From Jackrogersella multiformis (lineage: Eukaryota; Ascomycota; Sordariomycetes; Xylariales; Hypoxylaceae): a stretch of 64,000 nucleotides of DNA. Position numbers and translations under genes: made by a program. The notes under the pieces are model-generated. The model was not told the origin of the DNA, searched no databases, and saw only the letters and a list, made by a program, of their open reading frames with translations. This document shows, piece after piece, positions 57,501-64,000 of this stretch. The DNA is taken from assembly GCA_902806575.1 (NCBI GenBank), contig CADCXD010000011.1, positions 1,550,001 through 1,614,000 of the forward strand. The letters run 5' to 3'. Every line of letters begins with the position of its first letter. Within the stretch, counting starts at the first letter, position 1.

Positions 57501-59169
57501 GATCATCGTCGAGATCTTCGGTTCTTTCGGAGATGCTACCATCATCCGGATCTGTTCTCGAAAATGGTGAGTATCCCCTCTTGGATTGGTTTGAGCGGAA
57601 AATTGTTGGAAGAAACGAATCATCGGCCGAGTCTTCGTCCGAAGCCGCCCCATCTTGTCTTTGAACAATGATACTCAAGCAAGGTTTACAGACACGTAAC
57701 GTGCCTTGGACACCAAATCGTTCACCCGATATGATGGATGTACACCCGCTATCAAAAATACAACCGCAAGTTCTGCAATGATGTTTACGGCGAAAGGCAG
57801 TGAATGGAGCAGTACACAAGAAGCACTCCTTACAAGTCTCATCGGCCATCCAAAAGTCTTTACTTAAGACTTGTTTCCGCATAGAAGCTAGTTTAGCGTT
57901 GACCATCTCAGGAGCACCCTCGTCCGTAGTGGTGCCGGGAATCCTGTACTCGCCCGACCTCATCCGTTTAGATTCAGGGGCATGTGCAAAGGATTCATGG
58001 TGAACACTATTGTGAGCAGATGTGCTTATAGGACTATGTTCTGTAGTCCCTCGTGACAAGGATGAAGACCTCGAAAGATCGCCAGGTGTCTGGGAATAGC
58101 TGATTCGGTCAATTAAAACAGGTCGTCTAACCGCATCTTTGGCGGAAAGCCTGGAGGATTGGGATAATACATAAGGATCGGATGAAGCAGAGTTAGGGGC
58201 TGCAGAAGCTGACGGTGCGACATTAGATCTCTTTATAGGACTAGTAGGAGAATCCGTATTTCCATCTATACTCAGCCCATCCTCTCTCCTGGAGTGAGTA
58301 GGAATTGCGATCTTGTCGAGAGTGGGGACACGCTTCTTTCCTGGTATATCATAGAAAGTCGAGATCTCGGATACCGGGAGGGTAGGTTTTCCGTCATTGG
58401 GCCTACCACTACTTCTTCTTGTGTTTCCCCTGCTTGGTCCATCTTCTGTCTTTGTTGGCATGCTACGGGGCATTTCTTTAAAAGCACTGACGTGTACAGG
58501 TGCAATAATGGCCGGTGCCTTTGTCATGTTGGGTATGCTTTGGCGGCTTGACGATGCAGATTTCGAAGTGGCAACCCCGGTCAGATTGGTAACTGACGAA
58601 GCCATCGTCGAGTGAGGTTTCTGGGACTGGCTATCGCTGGTTAGAGCCGCCCCTGGTGAGGAAATCGTGGATGCCATTGGGTCAGATAGCGCTGAATTAA
58701 GGGTCGAGCTCGTGGCCCCGGTATCAGCGCGTAGCAACGTGGTAGAGGGCTTCGAGGCTGTAGCGGTTGTGCTCGTACTTTTCTTTGATGCAGAATCCCC
58801 ATCGTTGGATTCGGGACTTTCTTTAGTGGCTGTGGTTGCTGCAAGTTTATCCTTCCCGCTAACCCCGACAACCTCTTTAAACCGAGAATAGAGGCCACTC
58901 AAGCCATTTTGCACGAGATCACCAGCAATCCCTTTACTTTCAGTAGCAGTTGCACATTCAGGCGGTGGAGAAAGGTCGTTGAAGGTCGTCAGGACGTTCC
59001 TTTCCTTGGCAGAAGTATGGATCTTGTCAAGAGCCTGGGCAAGCTGGTCTTTGTCGATTTGAGGGGTGATAAAAGAGGCTGAAGCAACGGAATCCTGTCG
59101 GGATTTTGGGGCAGAAGAAGCCACTGTCGAGGGAGAGAGCGGAGAGGGAGGAGGTTTCTTGTCAGACAT
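51560..59169 (-). CDS. FAB1: 1-phosphatidylinositol-3-phosphate 5-kinase Fab1
   Basis: This makes PtdIns(3,5)P2 on vacuole/endosome membranes. Exons 59169-52417, 52355-51751 and 51689-51560 join in phase across two 61-nt GT-AG introns, giving 2,495 aa. Order: a Ser/Thr-rich disordered N-terminus; a FYVE finger at about 433-500 (WMADETCKECFLC, RRKHHCRTCG, LRVCKPC) that binds PtdIns3P; a long linker; a TCP-1/Cpn60-like domain at about 820-1100 (LVNRITALRPQLLLAEKSVS) that binds the Vac14/Fig4 scaffold; a Cys-rich region (CYGADSTCSNGC, YCKLCKRE); another disordered part; and the lipid-kinase domain (about 2090-2470) with AEALFHDLPSVIAKMLGFFQ, RIFDLKGSMRNR and NVMDYSLMIAVD. Splicing of the last intron restores ARYILEAPNCWHQF, the family's usual end, followed by an acidic tail. 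Confidence 0.96.
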
Positions 59170-60148
59170 GGTGGCGATCTATTTGAGACATAGGAGGTTG
59201 TAGTCAGACCTGTTCGGGTACTATAAGTTGTAGCTATTAGTAAATACGTATATAGAAAGGGGATGTTCAATTTATTATTGATTACCTACCTAGTGTACCC
59301 TGGAACTTGTTTATTGATTGAGGTTCGCTTCTATTGGAAGCTCGGTGGTTAAAGAGCAGATATTCGTCGACTATAGTATTAGTCATTTGGTAACCAACCA
59401 CACATCTACGTCTTGTAGAAGAGCTAATCAAAAAAGTAGAAGTAGACAAGAGCAAGTTGAAATAACATAGGTCAAAATTTAGAAGTGAAGTGGAAATAAT
59501 ACATAGCAGCAGTTACCACAAAAGGTGAAGCTACTTTTTATATCTATGTGAAGTAAGTGTGTTGTTGAAGGTTGGAAATTGTAAAGAACTCAGGACCTTA
59601 AACTTCCAAGGTTCCAAGGTTGATAGCAAAAACCCACTAAGTAGATAGGAAATGATGCAAGAGGCGGCGGGCATGGGAAGCCTTATCCAGCTGTAGGCCC
59701 ACTCTTTCGGCATTAATGTAACGACAAGCGCCTGACTTAACTCCACTGTTGTCTTTATCAATAATAAGGTACATCGGTCTTAGTAGTAAGTCCATGATAG
59801 ATTAATGTATCATGTAGGCTCGGAGTACCTGATTAGTGTTAAGGCCCCGCGATGTCAGCTGAAAGTTGAAAGTACCTAAGTATCGGCAAGCACACTGGTT
59901 ACGTAATTTTACAGTTTTACAAGCACGTGAATTCGCATTTATTCTTATAGCCTTAAGCCCCACTCTCTAACTTTCTTACGCGCCTGACGCGTCAAACACT
60001 TTATCCCTTTTCTTTTTTTTTCTTTCAATCTACAAATTAGTAGTCATCATGCGAACACCAGTCTGGCCCCAGAATTGTCAGAATGCAATATAGAATGCAT
60101 TGATACCTACTTTTACATCTCCAATCTTATAGGTTCTATCAGCCAGAG
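59170..60148. other. Divergent promoter region
   Basis: This lies between FAB1 (minus) and the next plus-strand gene. A polypyrimidine run at about 60005-60030 precedes the right-hand gene. The minus frame at 59531-59761 is not supported. Confidence 0.6.
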
Positions 60149-62140
60149 ATGGCGAAAAACTCCAAAAAGGCAACAGAGCGCACTCCAAATCCGTTTGGGA
60201 CACGAATCCAACGCCATCTCGTAAAGATCCCGACTGACCAGCGTAAACTTCTCGACCGCCAAGAATCATGGGCACAATTTCTCAGCGGATGTCCCAAGCG
60301 TTTTCTAAACGTACCTCCTGAGGTACTTACGAATCTGCAAGAATGGCATGCTCGACAATTGCAAACGACACAACCGGATGACAACCAGACTCCTCGTCAT
60401 CTCCAGACTGAACCCAGTGCTGCCAGTGCTGATAGTGCTGACAGTGCTGATGATGATAATGGTGGGAATGATGATGATGATGATGACGATAATGGCGATA
60501 ACAACTCATATTGGTCGCTGAGCCCAGAATCACACAAACACCCACCTCAGAACGCTAGTGATGAAGGGCTCGAAGAAGGGCTTGAACAACAATTCATCAC
60601 ACAAATACCATCTATCTCTTCCCCTCAGCCCACAGTACCTCACACAGCTAAACGGCAACCGATGCCTTCTTTCCCACAAACCAGCCAAGAGGAACCCCTC
60701 GAAGTTGAAGTGCCGACAGCGATCATTGATAACATTGCTCCTATCAACAAGTCGGCTGTTCCAATGTATGCAACGCCTCCCTCTGCTCAGATTGTGCCGT
60801 GCACTTTGGAGTTGTCGGAATTATCTTCCACGCAGAAGGAAATGAAAGCGAAACAACAAATCTACAAGCCGGTCCCTGATTTTTATCACCCTCCGAAGAG
60901 TAGGCATACACCAACACATCTTCACTACAACGTGGAGAGGACAGGGCATACAGACTCCCTCCTTGTTGATAGTCAGAGTTCTATGTCGACAGCCGATACA
61001 TCATCCTCCATCATACCATCTACTGTGCCGGGCGAAGCTTTCACCGAGAGCCTTCCTGATTGGCATGGTACCGCACCCGTTTTTCCACCCAAGAAGTCTG
61101 GTATCAGCCACGAAGGGTCACCGCAGCGTAGATCCCCACAAGCTGCTCTGGTAATGTCTCAGAGTATACCTGCGACAGCTGCTCATGAACCCTCAGATGC
61201 ACAAGCACCATTTATTCGTTACAGTGTAACGTATCCAACTTACAAGGGAACAATTGTGGATTTTGTGACCGCCTGCATGTACATACAACTGCAGCAGCGG
61301 AGGATACGAACATCACTATACGATGATTTTATTCGAGCCTGGAATGAAGGTTACGTGCCGTATGTGTGGGACTGCGACGATTCTAACCCACCTATCAAGG
61401 CATTGAATGCTATCGAATGGTACAACGACATAGATGACGATCCTATATTTACGTCTCGGGTCATCACAAAGGAAAACCTTCGGTCAAGCCTAGACCAATA
61501 TCCAGACGAGGTGCTCTCTGCTCGGAGCCTCCTAGGCATATCGCTTAGTCAACCCCAGCAAGTGACAAGTACGCCAGATGCCGCTCGATTGGTGAAAGGC
61601 CACGAACCTACTCCAGCAAACAATACTGCTCAAGTAGATATCGAATTGAGCAGAAAGACCCTTGACGCTGTAGAGCCAGATATGAGCGAGAATGATACAG
61701 ATCTACCGCCACCGATATTGCCGCTGGAAAAAAGAAAAATACTACCACTGCACAAGTCTCTGAGCGAGATCGAGTCGAGGCCAACTACCAAGAAAGGGTT
61801 ACCGCGGTCATTTTCTGAGGTATCTCATAAAAGGAAGCATAGCGATGAGCTCGATGGCACATTGCCGAAACGACTTTCATCTCACTCCCACCCGAGATCC
61901 GGCCCCGAGAGCAATGTCAGCATCGGCTCTAAGGTTCCTAGGGGTATAAGACTGAGCTCTATAGCACCTAGTTCTACAGCACCTAGTTCTACAGCACCTA
62001 GTTCTACAGCACCTAGTTCTATAGCGCCTAGCTCTATAGCGCCTAGCTCTACGAGGAAAAAGAAAAAGAAAAAGAAAGATTTTGGGGAATTCTTGAAGAG
62101 AAAAAAGGCCAACACTCCAACTTCTGCCCAGAGAGAATAA
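60149..62140 (+). CDS. Uncharacterised 663-aa protein with coding minisatellite
   Basis: Single exon. The N-terminus (about 12-75) looks folded and basic: NPFGTRIQRHLVKIPTDQRK, LDRQESWAQFLSG, FLNVPPEVLTNLQEWHARQ. An Asp/Asn-rich low-complexity run follows (DDDNGGNDDDDDDD). After a long disordered part there is a second folded block (about 350-455) with YPTYKGTIVDFVTACMYIQL, YDDFIRAWNEGYVPYVWDC, KALNAIEWYNDIDDDPIF and RVITKENLRSSL. The C-terminus has six copies of SS(T/I)AP (about 603-632) and a poly-Lys/Arg tail (RKKKKKKKDFGEFLKRKK) that would serve as a nuclear localisation signal. No named family is recognised; it is probably nuclear. Confidence 0.88.
   Translation: MAKNSKKATERTPNPFGTRIQRHLVKIPTDQRKLLDRQESWAQFLSGCPKRFLNVPPEVLTNLQEWHARQLQTTQPDDNQTPRHLQTEPSAASADSADSADDDNGGNDDDDDDDNGDNNSYWSLSPESHKHPPQNASDEGLEEGLEQQFITQIPSISSPQPTVPHTAKRQPMPSFPQTSQEEPLEVEVPTAIIDNIAPINKSAVPMYATPPSAQIVPCTLELSELSSTQKEMKAKQQIYKPVPDFYHPPKSRHTPTHLHYNVERTGHTDSLLVDSQSSMSTADTSSSIIPSTVPGEAFTESLPDWHGTAPVFPPKKSGISHEGSPQRRSPQAALVMSQSIPATAAHEPSDAQAPFIRYSVTYPTYKGTIVDFVTACMYIQLQQRRIRTSLYDDFIRAWNEGYVPYVWDCDDSNPPIKALNAIEWYNDIDDDPIFTSRVITKENLRSSLDQYPDEVLSARSLLGISLSQPQQVTSTPDAARLVKGHEPTPANNTAQVDIELSRKTLDAVEPDMSENDTDLPPPILPLEKRKILPLHKSLSEIESRPTTKKGLPRSFSEVSHKRKHSDELDGTLPKRLSSHSHPRSGPESNVSIGSKVPRGIRLSSIAPSSTAPSSTAPSSTAPSSIAPSSIAPSSTRKKKKKKKDFGEFLKRKKANTPTSAQRE
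61959..62051. repeat. 15-bp minisatellite inside coding sequence
   Basis: Six tandem 15-base units of the type CCTAGTTCTACAGCA encode SSTAP or SSIAP. The first units share TTCTACAGCA and the last two share CTCTATAGCG, so two subtypes have each spread by duplication. Because 15 is a multiple of three, unit gain or loss keeps the reading frame. Confidence 0.9.
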
Positions 62141-62752
62141 TTGTCGGCTTGCAAAAGGGTCTTATGTACGGCCTATCGGGTCACGGTACTTGAGGAGCAA
62201 TTGTTGCATATCATAGCCAGAGATACCCCTGTTTACTATTTTTTAGCTCGCAAATATACAGCTCTCATGAACAATGAGTACGAAGAGATTCTTGATGCCA
62301 CCTTCCACATTACCAACAGTGGATCAGCGTGCGTCTTAATTGTGCACCTGTAAGTAATTCCATTACATAGTAAAGGATATACTCTACGACTCATACGGCA
62401 CACCTTTAATTACCACTGTCTCCACTCAGTTGTAAACATAAAAAGTCACAACTAGTAAGTCTAGGTTTCGAGTAGAGGAAACATATCCACACATATAGGT
62501 AACCTAACAAATTGAAAATTTCACGGCTAGAGGATTGTGCCTGTTTACGACTTTGCGCTTCTTCTAGCTGATCATTCTCCTAATAACAGACGAGGGTTAG
62601 TGTGTCGAATCATGAGTCATTATATATATAATGTTGCCCAGCTCTAGGTATAAGCTGCGATCTGTGAGTCAGGGTTAAGTTGCTCTCTCATCTCGCTCAT
62701 ATCGTACACATGAACTAGCCCCACGCTCCAGACCCCGGCATCTTCAACTTGC
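62141..62752. other. Convergent spacer
   Basis: A frame at 62141-62353 lacks an ATG start and follows the preceding stop directly; no family is recognised. The rest holds 3' flanks of the convergent genes and a short TATATATATA run near 62620. Confidence 0.5.
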
Positions 62753-63243
62753 CTAGGCAGAACTGGTCGAGCTCCGCTGCTCTCGTTCCTTTTGCCGCTG
62801 TTCTTCCTCTGGCGTCATGGTACGCAGCTGTAAGGCGTGGATACCTCCCTCCCTCGCCATCTCGCCCTCGAGCAGCTGGTAGATGATACGATGTCGGGCG
62901 GGCTGCATCTTAGACTTGAAGGCCTCGGAGGTGATTACCAGTCTGAAGTGAGTCTCCTTGGAGGTGCTACCCACCATGGGTTGGTGGTGGGCATGTTTGG
63001 AGGAATCATTGAAGATCTCCAACCTAGAGGGCTTGAGAGCCTCGGTGATCTAAGTAATGGATAAGAACTGATTAGTGAGACAGCTTACTATATTATACTC
63101 ATAGCGGAGTCGGGCTGAGTGTGCATATTCACCTTTGCCCGAATGGCATCCTCCATCGGTGTATTCGAGGTTGCGGATGATGCCATGGTGGATAGCTGTC
63201 TGGTTACCCTGCTGGTCCAGGCCCGCACGTGTTTTTGCAGCAT
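62753..63243 (-). CDS. BolA-family protein
   Basis: BolA proteins work with monothiol glutaredoxins in iron-sulfur cluster delivery and iron sensing. Exons 63243-63133 and 63049-62753 join in phase 0 over an 83-nt GT-AG intron, giving 135 aa. The Arg-rich, acid-free start (MLQKHVRAWTSRVTRQLSTM) looks like a mitochondrial presequence; a second ATG follows at MASSATSN, so a cytosolic form by leaky start choice is possible. The BolA core is MEDAIRAKITEALKPSRLEI, then FNDSSKHAHHQPMVGSTSKE with the conserved His, THFRLVITSEAFKSKMQPAR, HRIIYQLLEGEM, and GGIHALQLRTMTPEE. The tail is charged. Confidence 0.95.
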
Positions 63244-64000
63244 GTAGGTGTATATGTGAGATAGATGTAAGGTTACCTCGTCTCTCTTTTGGCTAGGTAT
63301 TTTCTTTCTTTTTGTTTTCTTTTTCTTCCTGAGAGCCCAAGGATCGAGTCTTTTAAATTCCCGATCAGATATGGGAATGACTAAATCGGGTAGGTAGGGT
63401 GTCAGCGAAGGTGGTGAGTGGACGAATGATGAAAGATCTTAGAGTCTGACTTAGAGTCTAAATGGTTACAGTTTAATAATACCTAGGTACAAGAACGTCT
63501 ATATCGAGTAGGTACCTAGGTACTTACAAGGATAGGTGGGTATGTCAAAGTGAACTATGTGGGGCTATTTGGGCTAGATATATGGGGCTATCTAGGATAT
63601 TTTAGGCCGGCCGATGTCCCATACGACACGGACCGGGACGAGCTAAAGTTACTGGAACTAATTGACCAATCAGACGAATTTACGGTAGAAAAAGCGACCC
63701 CGAGGATCCTCAACAATTCCACAACCTTGAACAAAGAATTTGTCTCTCTACATACATCGTAGCTTCAATCTTCAAAATCTTACGACTTACATATGTGCCC
63801 CCGTTAGCACCACAACACCCAACGGTGGTCTCGGACATATTCAAAACCATTGTCCGATGTTCTGGAATTCCACATGTCGCTACTATCTTACTCCTACTCA
63901 GCAGCTTAGGTAGAAAATAAAGAATATACTACCTATCACGGATCTGATTGCGCCGACTTACAGTATCCTCCCCCCTGTTCGCGAGTTCTTGGTAATTTGA
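63244..64000. other. Right-edge spacer
   Basis: Upstream of the BolA gene there is a pyrimidine-rich stretch (63296-63330) and two TACCTAGGTA motifs (about 63480-63490 and 63509-63522). A frame at 63550-63762 (70 aa) has no recognisable features and is not called. Confidence 0.5.

Noticed and set aside
62141..62353. Frame directly after the stop of the 663-aa protein
   Set aside because: Considered as a readthrough extension or a new gene, but it has no ATG and the frame differs; no support.
1..64000. CRISPR arrays, bacterial operons or rRNA genes
   Set aside because: No regularly spaced repeats with unique spacers, no ribosome-binding sites and no rRNA-like sequence; the window is eukaryotic.

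Overview
The window is nuclear DNA of a filamentous ascomycete (Pezizomycotina, most likely Sordariomycetes; the lineage is my inference). The evidence is short GT-AG introns of 48-83 nt, fungal genes such as MDM12, FAB1 and a NACHT receptor, a retroelement degraded by RIP-type (repeat-induced point mutation) changes, and hundreds of dispersed TACCTAGGTA-like palindromes confined to the spaces between genes. I rebuilt gene models by joining exons by eye; none has been tested against transcripts.

Layout. 1-17.3 kb: a GH47 alpha-1,2-mannosidase, a long repeat-dotted spacer, a five-exon C2H2 zinc-finger gene, a very GC-rich Maf-type pyrophosphatase, an Ino4-type bHLH factor with an apparent GC-AG intron, mitochondrial threonyl-tRNA synthetase, and a membrane coiled-coil protein. 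17.7-24.4 kb: a 6,647-bp LTR retrotransposon with 309-bp LTRs and a CCTAT target duplication, heavily C-to-T/G-to-A mutated. 25-33 kb: an accessory, gene-poor stretch with three small single-exon genes that share a C-terminal motif reminiscent of the velvet fold, an interstitial telomere-type repeat, and an 843-bp foldback element with about 370-bp arms flanked by TA. 33-37 kb: UTP11 and a fungal conserved tail-hydrophobic protein. 37-45 kb: a decayed gene relic, a six-exon NOD-like receptor (SesB-like hydrolase, NACHT, ankyrin repeats) and a secreted cupredoxin. 45-49 kb: a peroxisomal D-amino-acid oxidase and a TPR-MYND gene whose exon junction carries a stop codon. 49-64 kb: MDM12 (ERMES), FAB1 (PtdIns3P 5-kinase), an uncharacterised 663-aa protein with a coding minisatellite, and a BolA-family gene.

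The conserved housekeeping genes (glycan trimming, mitochondrial translation and ER-mitochondria tethering, ribosome biogenesis, vacuolar lipid signalling, Fe-S maturation) flank accessory blocks built of mobile-element remains, a non-self-recognition-type receptor and lineage-specific small proteins. The best candidates for something undescribed are the trio of velvet-like mini-proteins beside the dead retrotransposon and the foldback element.
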